DNA of 64,000 bases from JBBQXK01 sp052387255 (GTDB lineage Bacteria > Pseudomonadota > Alphaproteobacteria > Rhodobacterales > Rhodobacteraceae). Of this stretch, positions 43,247 to 51,789 are shown one piece after another; the stretch's first letter is position 1; every line of letters begins with the position of its first letter. The stretch covers positions 1 to 64,000 of the forward strand of contig JBQTJI010000048.1 in NCBI GenBank assembly GCA_052387255.1, read 5' to 3'. Made by a program: the position numbers and the translations under genes. The notes beneath the pieces were generated by a model, which worked only from the letters and a program-made list of their open reading frames with translations, was not told the DNA's origin and did not search any database.

Positions 43247-43843
43247 ATGCAGGACAGGACAGTGTCACCGGGACTGAAGGCGGTGCTGGAATACGGGCCG
43301 ATTGCGGCGTTCTTCCTGGGCTATGTCATGCTCAAGGACCGGACCTTCACCGTCGGCGGTACCGAATATGGCGGCTTCATCGCGGTGACGGCGGCCTTCG
43401 TACCGCTGCTGGTGGTCTGCACGCTGATCCTGTGGCGGCTGACGGGCAAGCTGTCGAAGATGCAGGTGGCGACGGTGGTGCTGGTGGTGGTGTTCGGCGG
43501 GCTGTCGGTCTGGCTGAACGACGAGCGGTTCTTCAAGATGAAGCCCACGATCATCTATACCCTGTTTGCCGCCGTCCTGGGGATCGGCCTTCTGCGCGGG
43601 CAGTCGTATCTGCAGGCGGTGATGGGCGAGGCGCTGGACATGGCGCAGGAGGGCTGGATGATCCTGACCCGCCGTCTGGCGCTGTTCTTTGTCGGGCTGG
43701 CGGTGGCGAACGAGGCGGTCTGGCGGCTGATGTCGACCGACGCCTGGGTGAACTTCAAGACCTTCGGCCTGACCATCGCCATGTTCGCGTTCTTCATGGC
43801 GCAGGCGGGGTTGCTGAAGAAGTACGGCAAGGACGAGGGCTGA
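43247..43843 (+). CDS. yciB: inner membrane septation/intracellular protein A (YciB/IspZ)
   Basis: A 198-residue membrane protein with about five to six helices: 'VLEYGPIAAFFLGYVML', 'VTAAFVPLLVVCTLILWRLT', 'VATVVLVVVFGGLSVWLND', 'IIYTLFAAVLGIGLLRGQSY' and 'LTIAMFAFFMAQAGLLKKY'. Family members interact with cell-envelope synthesis and division proteins. The ATG at 43247 follows 'GAGGAGGG'; an ATG at 43232 overlapping the ftsY stop would add five residues. Its stop overlaps hisF by one base. Confidence 0.94.
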   Translation: MQDRTVSPGLKAVLEYGPIAAFFLGYVMLKDRTFTVGGTEYGGFIAVTAAFVPLLVVCTLILWRLTGKLSKMQVATVVLVVVFGGLSVWLNDERFFKMKPTIIYTLFAAVLGIGLLRGQSYLQAVMGEALDMAQEGWMILTRRLALFFVGLAVANEAVWRLMSTDAWVNFKTFGLTIAMFAFFMAQAGLLKKYGKDEG

Positions 43844-44601
43844 TGCTGAAGACGCGGATCATTCCCTGTCTGGACGTGGCCGAGGGGCGGGTCGTCAAGG
43901 GCGTGAACTTTGTCGACCTGGTCGATGCGGGCGATCCGGTGGCGGCGGCGGCGGCCTATGATGCCGCCGGAGCGGACGAGCTGTGCTTCCTCGACATCAT
44001 GGCGACCGAGGAAAACCGCGGCACGATGTACGACCTGGTCACCCGCACGGCCGAGCGGTGCTTCATGCCGCTGACGGTGGGGGGCGGGGTGCGGACGCCG
44101 GCGGATGTGCGGGCGCTGCTGCTGGCGGGGGCCGACAAGGTGTCGTTCAACTCGGCGGCGGTGGCGAACCCCGATGTGGTGGCGCGGGCGGCGGACCGGT
44201 TCGGGTCGCAGTGCATCGTGGTGGCGATCGACGCCAAGACCGTGGAGCCGGGGCGGTGGGAGATTTTCACGCATGGCGGGCGGCGGGCGACGGGGATCGA
44301 TGCGGTCGAGTTTGCCGTGACGGTGGCGGAGCGGGGGGCGGGGGAGATTCTGCTGACCTCGATGGACCGGGATGGCACGCGCGCGGGCTTCAGCATCGGG
44401 CTGACGCGCGCGGTGTCGGATGCGGTGCCGGTGCCGGTGATTGCATCAGGCGGCGTGGGGACGCTGGACCATCTGGTCGAAGGGGTGACGCAGGGCGGGG
44501 CCTCGGCGGTGCTGGCGGCGTCGATCTTTCATTTCGGCACGTTCACCATCGGCCAGGCCAAGGCGCACATGGCCGCCGCCGGCATTCCGGTGCGGCTGTG
44601 A
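43843..44601 (+). CDS. hisF: imidazole glycerol phosphate synthase subunit HisF
   Basis: Cyclase half of IGP synthase; with HisH it converts PRFAR to IGP and AICAR in histidine synthesis. The 252-residue TIM barrel shows 'RIIPCLDVAEGRVVKGVNF' (catalytic Asp), 'PLTVGGGVRTPADVRALL', 'VVAIDAKTVEPGRWEIFTHG', 'ILLTSMDRDGTRAGFSIGL' (second Asp) and 'VIASGGVGTLDHLVEGV'. The ATG overlaps the yciB stop (TGATG). HisH and HisA are not in the window. Confidence 0.97.
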   Translation: MLKTRIIPCLDVAEGRVVKGVNFVDLVDAGDPVAAAAAYDAAGADELCFLDIMATEENRGTMYDLVTRTAERCFMPLTVGGGVRTPADVRALLLAGADKVSFNSAAVANPDVVARAADRFGSQCIVVAIDAKTVEPGRWEIFTHGGRRATGIDAVEFAVTVAERGAGEILLTSMDRDGTRAGFSIGLTRAVSDAVPVPVIASGGVGTLDHLVEGVTQGGASAVLAASIFHFGTFTIGQAKAHMAAAGIPVRL

Positions 44602-44909
44602 GCGCGCTGGAGCGGCTGGCGGCGACCATCGCCGCGCGGGTGGGGGCCGATCCCGAGACGTCCTGGACTGCGAAACTGCTGTCGCGCGGCCCGGAGCGCT
44701 GTGCAGAGAAGTTCGGCGAAGAGGCGGTCGAGGCGATCATCGAGGCGGTCAGGGGCGACCGTGACCGGCTGACGGCAGAGGCGGCGGATGTGGTCTATCA
44801 CCTGCTGGTCATGCTGGCATCGCGGGGGGTGACGCTGGCGGATGTCCTGGCCGAGCTTGAGCGGCGCGAGGGGGTTTCGGGCGTGGCGGAAAAGGCCGGG
44901 CGTCGGTGA
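44598..44909 (+). CDS. hisE: phosphoribosyl-ATP pyrophosphatase
   Basis: Second step of histidine synthesis: hydrolysis of PR-ATP to PR-AMP. The 103-residue all-helical protein has the MazG-like metal motif in 'CAEKFGEEAVEAIIEAVRGD' (EExxE) and 'LTAEAADVVYHLLVMLASRG' (ExxD). It starts at GTG 44598, overlapping the hisF stop (GTGA), so it is coupled to hisF. It is followed by a dispersed repeat. Confidence 0.96.
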   Translation: MSALERLAATIAARVGADPETSWTAKLLSRGPERCAEKFGEEAVEAIIEAVRGDRDRLTAEAADVVYHLLVMLASRGVTLADVLAELERREGVSGVAEKAGRR

Positions 44910-44924
44910 TGCGGCGCGGAGGCC

Positions 44925-44980
44925 GGGGGGTTTCACACCCCCCGGACCCCCCGTGGGATACTTGCGGACAGAAAAAGGGG
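44925..44980 (+). repeat. dispersed GGGGGGTTTCACACCCCCC element, copy
   Basis: GGGGGGTTTCACACCCCCC hairpin followed by GGACCCCCCGTGGGATACTT and GCGGACAGAAAAAGGGG. It lies 15 bp after the hisE stop and 10 bp before the convergent AAA+ ATPase stop. Confidence 0.85.
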
Positions 44981-44989
44981 AAGGGAGCG

Positions 44990-46315
44990 TTACTTCGCGA
45001 TCTTCTCGTCCTTGACGAACATGTTGCCCCAGGCGCGGTCGATCAGGTCGGGGGACATCTGGTAGGGGATGCACTCGAACTCGCAGACCGCGATCATCTG
45101 GTCGATCAGGAAGTTCGGCATGTAGTTGGCATAGCGGTTGTCGATCAGCGGGAACTTGGTCTTCATCAGATGGACCAGCGCCACCTCGTCCAGCGGGACC
45201 TTCTTTTTCCGGGCGACCATGGCGAAGATCTTCAGGAAGTTTTCCTGGCTCGGCCCGTCGATCTTGATCTTGAAGAAGATCCGGCGCAGGGCCGCGCCGT
45301 CGAAGATCTCGTTCGGGTGGAAGTTGGTCGAGAAGATCACCAGCGTGTCGAAGGGCACCGTGAATTTTTCGCCCGATTGCAGGGCGAGGATGTCGCGCGC
45401 CTCTTCCAGGGGCACGATCCAGCGGTTGACCAGCTTCTGCGGCGGTTCGGCCTGGCGGCCAAGGTCGTCGACGATGAAGATGCCGCCGGTGGATTTCAAC
45501 TGTAGCGGCGCCTGGTAGGTGCGCGCGGTGGGGTTGTAGGTGAGGTCGAGCATGTCGAGCGACAATTCACCCCCGGTGATCACCGTCGGACGCTCGCAAT
45601 AGACATAGCGGTTGTCGAAGCGGTTGCCGGAGCGGCGCAGGGATGTCGGGTCTTCGACCGAGGCCTGGGCGGCGGAATGCACGATAGGGTCGTAGACGGT
45701 GATCACCTGGCCCGAGTATTCCAGCGCGCGGGGCACATAGATCCGGTCGCCCATGGCGTCGCGGATGCCGTTGGAAATACTGGACTTCCCGTTGCCGGGG
45801 GGGCCGTACATCAGGATCGACCGGCCCGAGGTGATGGCGGGCCCGAGGTTCGACAGAAGGTCCCCCGGCAGGATCAGGTGGCCCATGGCGCGGGTCAGCT
45901 GGTCGCGGGTCAGCCGGATGTCGCGCACCGACTGGCGTTTCACCTGCACCTTGTAGGCCTCGAGCGGCACCGGCATGGCACCGTAGTACTCCGACTGCGA
46001 CAGGGCATCGAGCGCGCGGGCCTTGCCGCCGTCGGTCAGCTGATACCCCATCTCGTTGCCGCTGGTGGCGTGCAGCGTGCCCGTCGCCTCGAGCAGTTTC
46101 TGGCTGCGGGCGAGGTCGACCAGTTCCTGCGTGACCGGGACCGGCAGGCAGACGACCTGCGAAATCGCCGAGACGAGGTCGAGGTTGGTGCGGAACATCG
46201 TCTTCAGCAGGATGTCCCGCATCATCACCACGGACAGGCCCACCTCGGCCAGGTTTCTGGGCGCAGGCGGGGCCAGGACGTTCGGCGTGGCGGGCGGGGG
46301 CAGTTGCACGTTCAT
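44990..46315 (-). CDS. AAA+ ATPase associated with the Tad locus
   Basis: A 441-residue AAA+ protein. Walker A is 'GPPGNGKSS' (171-179), Walker B 'GGIFIVDDLGRQ' (278-289), and sensor-1 'VIFSTNFHPNEIFDGAALRR' is followed by FFKIKIDGP. The N-terminal 150 residues are helical and may bind a partner. The ATG at 46315 has 'GAAGGTG' upstream. Its position last in the Tad gene order recurs in Rhodobacterales, and I infer a role in pilus assembly or its regulation. It is not the assembly motor (CpaF is at 50310). MoxR-like remodelling activity is the alternative. Confidence 0.9.
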   Translation of the reverse strand: MNVQLPPPATPNVLAPPAPRNLAEVGLSVVMMRDILLKTMFRTNLDLVSAISQVVCLPVPVTQELVDLARSQKLLEATGTLHATSGNEMGYQLTDGGKARALDALSQSEYYGAMPVPLEAYKVQVKRQSVRDIRLTRDQLTRAMGHLILPGDLLSNLGPAITSGRSILMYGPPGNGKSSISNGIRDAMGDRIYVPRALEYSGQVITVYDPIVHSAAQASVEDPTSLRRSGNRFDNRYVYCERPTVITGGELSLDMLDLTYNPTARTYQAPLQLKSTGGIFIVDDLGRQAEPPQKLVNRWIVPLEEARDILALQSGEKFTVPFDTLVIFSTNFHPNEIFDGAALRRIFFKIKIDGPSQENFLKIFAMVARKKKVPLDEVALVHLMKTKFPLIDNRYANYMPNFLIDQMIAVCEFECIPYQMSPDLIDRAWGNMFVKDEKIAK

Positions 46316-46362
46316 GAAAGGCACCTTCGCATCAGCGGCGTCCGGCCTTGGCTAGCGCAAAG

Positions 46363-46866
46363 TCACGGCAGGATTAGGGCAACGGCGGGGTAGAAAACCA
46401 GCAGGCCCGACAGGGCCAGGCCGAGGGGGAACTTGTGGTGGGTCCAGGACGCCCAGCCGGGCGTGGCGGCCCGCACGGCAGGGATGGCGCGGGCGATGCG
46501 GTGGCAGGCGAAGGCCCCGAGGATGCAGGCGGCAAACAGCGCCATGACGGTGCGGATGTCGGCCCCGGTAAAGAACGGGGCCATGGCGGCGGCATATTTG
46601 CTGTCGCCTGCACCGACCCCGGCGAACGAGGTCAGGAGGAACCCGATCACCAGCACGATGGCCAGCAGTGCAAAGCCCCAGAGCCAGATGTTCGTCGGCT
46701 GCAGGACAAACCCCGCGATGACCCAGACGCCGAACAGGGCCATCACGGCGTTGTTGGGAATCTTCATGCGGCTCATGTCGGACCAGGCGACCCAGATCGC
46801 GATGGGAACCGTGAACACCAGGAACCACAGGAACGTGGCCGGGTCGGTCGCGGGGATCGCTGGCAT
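46363..46866 (-). CDS. cpaA: prepilin peptidase CpaA/TadV
   Basis: Aspartic membrane peptidase that cleaves the Flp prepilin leader. The 167-residue protein has five to six hydrophobic segments and both catalytic Asp blocks: 'AWSDMSRMKIPN' and 'FAGVGAGDSKYAAAMAPFF' (GxGD). It lacks the N-terminal methylase domain, as Tad peptidases do. The ATG at 46866 overlaps the stop of the upstream TPR lipoprotein gene (TGATG). Confidence 0.95.
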   Translation of the reverse strand: MPAIPATDPATFLWFLVFTVPIAIWVAWSDMSRMKIPNNAVMALFGVWVIAGFVLQPTNIWLWGFALLAIVLVIGFLLTSFAGVGAGDSKYAAAMAPFFTGADIRTVMALFAACILGAFACHRIARAIPAVRAATPGWASWTHHKFPLGLALSGLLVFYPAVALILP

Positions 46867-47723
46867 CAGAGCGTCACGTTCGCATCGAGGGCGGCCAGCG
46901 AACGGGCGGCTTCCTCGAAATACTGGGGGTGGGTGTCGACCGCGTCCTGCAATAGGCCCTTGCCCAGCGACACGTCGCCCTGCTTGATCGCCGTCAGCGC
47001 CAGCGTGTACAAGAGTTGCGCCCGTTCGGTCTGGGACATCTGCACCACGGGCAGGTCGTACTTGCGCTGCGCCCCACGCGCGAGGACCAGGTTGTTCTTG
47101 GCCGTGTACAGGTTCGGCTCGTAGGTCAGCGCGTCCTGGAACATCTTTTCGGCCCCGGCATAGTCGCCGCGCGTCAGTTTGGAGTAACCCCAGTTGTTGT
47201 AGACGCCCGCAGGTTTCGGCGTCAGCCCGGCAGCGATTTCGTAAAAACTGTCGGCTTTCTTCCAGTTCTTCTTCGAATCGGCGATCATCGCCTCGAGCCG
47301 GTAGCGCTGATAGGACTCGTGGGTGGGGGGGATCTTGTTCAGTTCCACCTCGGCCGCCGTCCAGTCGTTGGCGCGGATCAGCGCATCGGCCAGTTCGGTG
47401 CGGTCGTCGTTGGTGCCTTCGGGGGATGCCACGACCTGCTGCCAGACGGCAGCGGCCTCTTTCGGCTTGGACGCGCGCACCAGCGATTTGGCCAGGCCGC
47501 GTTTCAGGTCGATCCGGTCGGGGTTGGCGGTGGCGGTCTTCTGGAAATAGGCCACGGCCTCGTCCGGGTCGCTCACGGTCAGCATGATGTCGTTGAGGTT
47601 CGATTCGTCGATGACGTTCACGTCCTTCAGCGCCCGGTTGACCTGGGCGTCCGAATTCCCCCCGCAAGCCGTCAGGGCCACCGTGCCCGACAGGCACAGC
47701 GCAATCAGTCCGGTTTGGCGCAT
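46866..47723 (-). CDS. tadD: TPR lipoprotein, TadD-like
   Basis: A 285-residue predicted outer-membrane lipoprotein: 'LCLSGTVALTACGGN' gives a lipobox with the acylated Cys near residue 20. Several TPR units follow, e.g. 'DEAVAYFQKTATANPDRIDL', 'NNWGYSKLTRGDYAGAEKMF' and 'ALTYEPNLYTAKNNLVLARG'. TadD lipoproteins help to assemble the pilus secretin. It is one of two such genes in the locus and is coupled to cpaA by a one-base overlap. Confidence 0.9.
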   Translation of the reverse strand: MRQTGLIALCLSGTVALTACGGNSDAQVNRALKDVNVIDESNLNDIMLTVSDPDEAVAYFQKTATANPDRIDLKRGLAKSLVRASKPKEAAAVWQQVVASPEGTNDDRTELADALIRANDWTAAEVELNKIPPTHESYQRYRLEAMIADSKKNWKKADSFYEIAAGLTPKPAGVYNNWGYSKLTRGDYAGAEKMFQDALTYEPNLYTAKNNLVLARGAQRKYDLPVVQMSQTERAQLLYTLALTAIKQGDVSLGKGLLQDAVDTHPQYFEEAARSLAALDANVTL

Positions 47724-47761
47724 TTTGCGTCCCTATTTGCTGCTCGTCGCGCCGACCGTCC

Positions 47762-48319
47762 CTAGAGTTGCGAGAGCAGGACGTACTGCCCTTTTTCGCG
47801 CCGCATCAGGGAGAAGGCCGGAGCTTCCTCGGGTGCATCATGGGCCGTGCCTTCGGTCTCGGCAATGGCGAGCCGCAGATTCTGGCGGATCGAGTCCGAT
47901 TGGCCACTGTCGAGCGCAAAGGCCTGCTGGAAGACCACCCGCGCCTCGCCCGGCCGTTCGCGTTCCATCAGCACGACGCCCAGGTTGTTGAGCGCGGGGA
48001 CGTAAGCAGGGTCGGCCTCGAGCGCGCGGCGCAACAGCTGTTCGGCCTGGCCCAGCCGCCCGAGCGCCAGGTTGGCGGACCCGAGCGCGGACAGGGTGTC
48101 GATGTTGATCCCCGTCTCGGCGGCGGCGCGCAGATAGGCCTTCAGCGCCAGTTCATGCTCGCCCGCAGCCATCAGGCGATGGCCGACGACCAGCCCATCC
48201 TCGCCCCTGCGGCCCGAAGCGCCGGGGGCGCGGTTTTCCTGGGCGAAGCGGTCGGAACATGCGGACAGGGCAAGGGCAAGCATGAGGACCGCGGCAGTCA
48301 GGGTGATCGCGCGGGCCAT
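47762..48319 (-). CDS. second TPR lipoprotein, TadD-like
   Basis: A 185-residue lipoprotein: 'AAVLMLALALSACSDRF' gives the lipobox LSAC. TPR units are 'GEHELALKAYLRAAAETGIN', 'LGRLGQAEQLLRRALEADPA' and 'YVPALNNLGVVLMERERPGE'. It is shorter than the neighbouring TadD-like protein. It lies 24 bp downstream of tadC. A pilotin or assembly-platform role is inferred from context. Confidence 0.88.
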   Translation of the reverse strand: MARAITLTAAVLMLALALSACSDRFAQENRAPGASGRRGEDGLVVGHRLMAAGEHELALKAYLRAAAETGINIDTLSALGSANLALGRLGQAEQLLRRALEADPAYVPALNNLGVVLMERERPGEARVVFQQAFALDSGQSDSIRQNLRLAIAETEGTAHDAPEEAPAFSLMRREKGQYVLLSQL

Positions 48320-48343
48320 TCCGGTGTTTCGCCTTCGGTCAGG

Positions 48344-49315
48344 TCAGTTTCCGCCGCCCCCCAGCTGGGTGGCGATCCCGTGCAGGGACGGCCCGATCAG
48401 GATCACCAACAGCGGCGGCAGACAGAACATCATAGTGCCCAGCGTCAGCTTCGTGGGCAAGGTGTTTGCCTTCTCTTCCGCGCGCATCACACGCTTGTCA
48501 CGCATTTCGGCGGAGTAGACCCGCAGCGCTTCGGCGATCGAGGTGCCGAAGGTCGCGGACTGCACCAGCGTGGTGACGAAGGACGCCACGTCCGAGATGC
48601 CGACCCGTTCGGACATGTCCTTGAGGACCGTGACCCGTTCCTTGCCGGCCTTCACCTCTTGCGCGACAATCTCGAACTCTTCGGCCAGGGCGGGGTAGCC
48701 TGCGCGGCTTTCGCGGGCGACGCGGATGATCGACTGGTCCAGCGACTGTCCGGCCTCGACGCAGACCAGCATCATGTCCAGCGCATCGGGGAAGCCCGAG
48801 ACAATTTCGGCCTGGCGGGCGGCGAGGCGCTTGTTGATCCAGTATTTCGGGATGTAGTAGCCGATGGCACCGGGCAGGACGGTGTACATCATCATCTGGT
48901 TGGTGGTCAGGGGGGCGACCTGCGACTGGACCAGCGCATAGATCGTGCCGATGGCCAGCAGGCCGACGCCCAGCACAAGCTGGCAGAAGTGGAAGATCCG
49001 CACCGCGTTCTTGGACCGATAGCCCGCCCGCAGCATGCGCAGGCGCGAGGCCGACATTTCCGCCTCGGACTGGGGTTCGAGGAAGGTCGCGAACTTTTCC
49101 AGCTTGTCGACCTTCTTGGCCGTGCGCAGCGTGTTGCCGGGCTTGGCCGTCGTGTTGGTCCGCTGTGCCTTGAGCTTGTCGAAGGGTTCCGCCTTGCGGT
49201 TCAGCATCATCGGCAGGGTGATCGCGATCAGGACGAACGCCAGCCCCCCCACCACGATCAGCGGCCCGGCGGGACCCATCATCTCGGTCAGCATCGTGTT
49301 GATTCCGCTCAGCAT
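48344..49315 (-). CDS. tadC: Tad pilus inner-membrane platform protein TadC
   Basis: A 323-residue polytopic protein of the GspF/T2SSF family. It has an N-terminal segment 'LIVVGGLAFVLIAITLPMML', a central pair near 190-225 ('GLLAIGTIYALV', 'TVLPGAIGYYIPKYWIN'), the cytoplasmic 'GFPDALDMMLVCVEAGQSLD' block and a C-terminal segment 'LTLGTMMFCLPPLLVILIGP'. With TadB it forms the platform on which CpaF works. It lies 13 bp after tadB. Confidence 0.94.
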   Translation of the reverse strand: MLSGINTMLTEMMGPAGPLIVVGGLAFVLIAITLPMMLNRKAEPFDKLKAQRTNTTAKPGNTLRTAKKVDKLEKFATFLEPQSEAEMSASRLRMLRAGYRSKNAVRIFHFCQLVLGVGLLAIGTIYALVQSQVAPLTTNQMMMYTVLPGAIGYYIPKYWINKRLAARQAEIVSGFPDALDMMLVCVEAGQSLDQSIIRVARESRAGYPALAEEFEIVAQEVKAGKERVTVLKDMSERVGISDVASFVTTLVQSATFGTSIAEALRVYSAEMRDKRVMRAEEKANTLPTKLTLGTMMFCLPPLLVILIGPSLHGIATQLGGGGN

Positions 49316-49328
49316 GTCCGTAAGCCTC

Positions 49329-50297
49329 TCAGACCTTGATGTTGACCATCATCTTCATGAAGATGACGTTGATTGTCAGGAAGACGCCCACGAACATGCA
49401 GGCGGGGACGAAGGCGGCGCTTTCCATCACCTCGTCATAGTAGTCGGGCTTGATCACGTTGATCATGATCAGCGCGCCGAAGGGGAAGGCCGACAGGAAC
49501 ATGCCCGACCATTTCGCCTCGGCCGTGATGGCCTTGACGCGGCGGAACAGCTTGAAGCGCGCGCGGATCACCTTGGCCAGGCCGTCGAGGATCTCGGCCA
49601 GGTTTCCGCCCGAGGTCTGCTGAATGGTGACGGCCACGGCAAGGAAGCGCAGGTCCTGGTTGTCCATCCGTTCGGCAAAGGCCTTGAGGCTTTCGCTGAC
49701 ATCGCGGCCATAGGCGGCCTCGTCGGCGATGAAGCCGAATTCGGTTCCCAGGGGGTCGCCCACCTCTTTCGCGACGATGCCGATGGCCGAGGCGAAGGGG
49801 TGGCCGACGCGCAGGGACCGCACCATCAGTTCGACGGCATCGGGCAACTGCTCTTCCAGCAGGTTCATCCGCTTCTTGGCCTTGTTGTTCACCCACATGT
49901 AGATGCCGCCCACGCCCATGCCGACGGCCAGCGCCGCGCGGATCGGCAGGGCTGCCCCAGTGGCCACGGTCAGCGCCAGGAAGGCAAAGATCGACACCGC
50001 GATCATCATCAGGATCAGCTGCTTGGGCGAAAAGGCGATGTTGGCCTTTTGCGCCTTGGTGGCGAGGATCGAGTACAGCGGGATGCCGCGCGCCGACAGG
50101 TGCTGCGACATCTCCTTGCGCAGCTGTTCCAGAACCTGTTCGCGGTTCTGGTTCTTGGCCAGAAGGTCCAGCCGGCGGCTGACCTTGGAATTCAGGCTGA
50201 TCGACTTGCCGAAGACGGTCAGATAGACCCCCTCGACCATCACCAGGACGGCGACGAAGATCAGGATGTAGATGAGTGGCGCTGCCGAAATGGTCAT
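49329..50297 (-). CDS. tadB: Tad pilus inner-membrane platform protein TadB
   Basis: A 322-residue GspF-family membrane protein: N-terminal 'LIYILIFVAVLVMVEGVYLT', a central pair ('LILMMIAVSIFAFLALTVAT'), the cytoplasmic 'LPDAVELMVRSLRVGHPFAS' and 'TSGGNLAEILDGLAKVIRAR' helices, and two C-terminal segments. It lies 12 bp after cpaF and before tadC in the standard Tad order. Confidence 0.95.
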   Translation of the reverse strand: MTISAAPLIYILIFVAVLVMVEGVYLTVFGKSISLNSKVSRRLDLLAKNQNREQVLEQLRKEMSQHLSARGIPLYSILATKAQKANIAFSPKQLILMMIAVSIFAFLALTVATGAALPIRAALAVGMGVGGIYMWVNNKAKKRMNLLEEQLPDAVELMVRSLRVGHPFASAIGIVAKEVGDPLGTEFGFIADEAAYGRDVSESLKAFAERMDNQDLRFLAVAVTIQQTSGGNLAEILDGLAKVIRARFKLFRRVKAITAEAKWSGMFLSAFPFGALIMINVIKPDYYDEVMESAAFVPACMFVGVFLTINVIFMKMMVNIKV

Positions 50298-50309
50298 CTT
50301 TTCCGATCC

Positions 50310-51770
50310 TTACGGGAGGGGTTCATAGATCGAGGCCGGCAGGTCATAGCCCCACTGGCGGAAGCGGTCGGAATAGTGGCTGCGCACGCCGGTGGCGTTG
50401 TAGCGCCCGATGATCTTGCCGTCGGCGGCCATGCCGATGCGTTCGAACCGGAACACTTCCTGCATCGAGATGACCTCGCCCTCCATCCCCGTGATCTCGG
50501 TGATCGATGTCATGCGGCGCGAGCCGTCCTGCAGGCGGGAGGCCTGCACGATCAGGTTGACGGCGCTTGCGATCTGGGCGCGCACGGCCTTGAGCGGCAT
50601 CTCGATCCCGGCCATGGCGACCATGTTCTCAAGGCGACTGATGCCGTCGCGGGCAGAGTTGGCGTGGATCGTGGTCATCGACCCGTCGTGACCGGTGTTC
50701 ATCGCCTGTAGCATGTCGATGACCTCTTCGCCGCGGGTTTCGCCCACGATGATGCGGTCGGGGCGCATCCGGAGCGCGTTGCGCAGGCAGTCGCGCTGCG
50801 TCACGGCACCCTTGCCTTCGACGTTCGCGGGGCGGCTTTCCATGCGGCCGACGTGCACCTGCTGCAGTTGCAGTTCCGCCGTATCCTCGATCGTCAGCAC
50901 CCGTTCCTTGTTGTCGATGAAGGACGACAGGGCGTTCAGCGTGGTGGTTTTCCCCGAACCCGTACCACCCGAGACGATGACGTTCAGGCGGGTCGACACG
51001 GCGGCCTGCAGGTAGGCGGCCATTTCCTCGGTGAAGGCCCCGAAGCGGACCAGGTCGGAAATGCCCAGCTTTTCCTTCTTGAACTTCCGGATCGACACCA
51101 GGCTGCCGTCCACCGCCACCGGCGGCACCATGCAGTTGAAGCGTGACCCGTCCTGCAGGCGGGCGTCGCAGTAGGGGTTCGATTCATCGACGCGGCGACC
51201 CACGGCGGACACGATCTTGTCGATGATGCGCAAGAGGTGGCGTTCGTCGCGGAAGGTCACATCGGTCAGTTCCAGCCGGCCCGAGCGTTCGATGAAGATG
51301 CGCTTGGGGCCGTTCACGAGGATGTCGTTGATCGTCTCGTCCTTGAGCAGCGGTTCCAGCGGCCCGAGGCCCATGACCTCGTCATACAGTTCCTGGTTCA
51401 GGGTGGTGCGGTCGTCCTTGTTCAGGGCGACCGACAGCTCGTCCAGTGCCTCGGAGGTAATGGCGGAAATCTCGGCGCGCAGGTTCTGTTCGGTGGCGTG
51501 TTCAAGGGCGGCCAGGTTCAGGTTCTCCAGAAGCCGCTTGTGCAGTTCGACCTTGAGTTCGGTCAGGCGTTCCTTGCGCTTGGCCTCCTTGTCCTGGGCC
51601 ACCACCTCGGCGGCTGCGCGCGGGGCGGGGGCCGACGGCAGGGCGCGCAGGCCGGGCGTCACCTTCTGGCCCGGTACGGCGGGACGGACAGCGGTTGTTG
51701 CGGGCCCGACCGCGACGGTCGCGGGCTTGGCGGCGGGGGCGTCGGCGGGTTTCTTGAAACGCGAGAACAT
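50310..51770 (-). CDS. cpaF: Tad pilus assembly ATPase CpaF/TadA
   Basis: A 486-residue hexameric secretion ATPase that powers Flp pilus polymerisation. Walker A is 'VSGGTGSGKTTTLNALSSF'. The Asp box is 'ERVLTIEDTAELQLQQ', Walker B 'MRPDRIIVGETRGEEVIDML', and the His box is 'MNTGHDGSMTTIHANSARDG'. An Ala/Pro-rich N-terminal stretch of ~60 residues precedes the conserved part. It lies between cpaE (19 bp upstream) and tadB (12 bp downstream). Confidence 0.97.
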   Translation of the reverse strand: MFSRFKKPADAPAAKPATVAVGPATTAVRPAVPGQKVTPGLRALPSAPAPRAAAEVVAQDKEAKRKERLTELKVELHKRLLENLNLAALEHATEQNLRAEISAITSEALDELSVALNKDDRTTLNQELYDEVMGLGPLEPLLKDETINDILVNGPKRIFIERSGRLELTDVTFRDERHLLRIIDKIVSAVGRRVDESNPYCDARLQDGSRFNCMVPPVAVDGSLVSIRKFKKEKLGISDLVRFGAFTEEMAAYLQAAVSTRLNVIVSGGTGSGKTTTLNALSSFIDNKERVLTIEDTAELQLQQVHVGRMESRPANVEGKGAVTQRDCLRNALRMRPDRIIVGETRGEEVIDMLQAMNTGHDGSMTTIHANSARDGISRLENMVAMAGIEMPLKAVRAQIASAVNLIVQASRLQDGSRRMTSITEITGMEGEVISMQEVFRFERIGMAADGKIIGRYNATGVRSHYSDRFRQWGYDLPASIYEPLP

Positions 51771-51789
51771 GTGCGGACCCTGCTATCTG

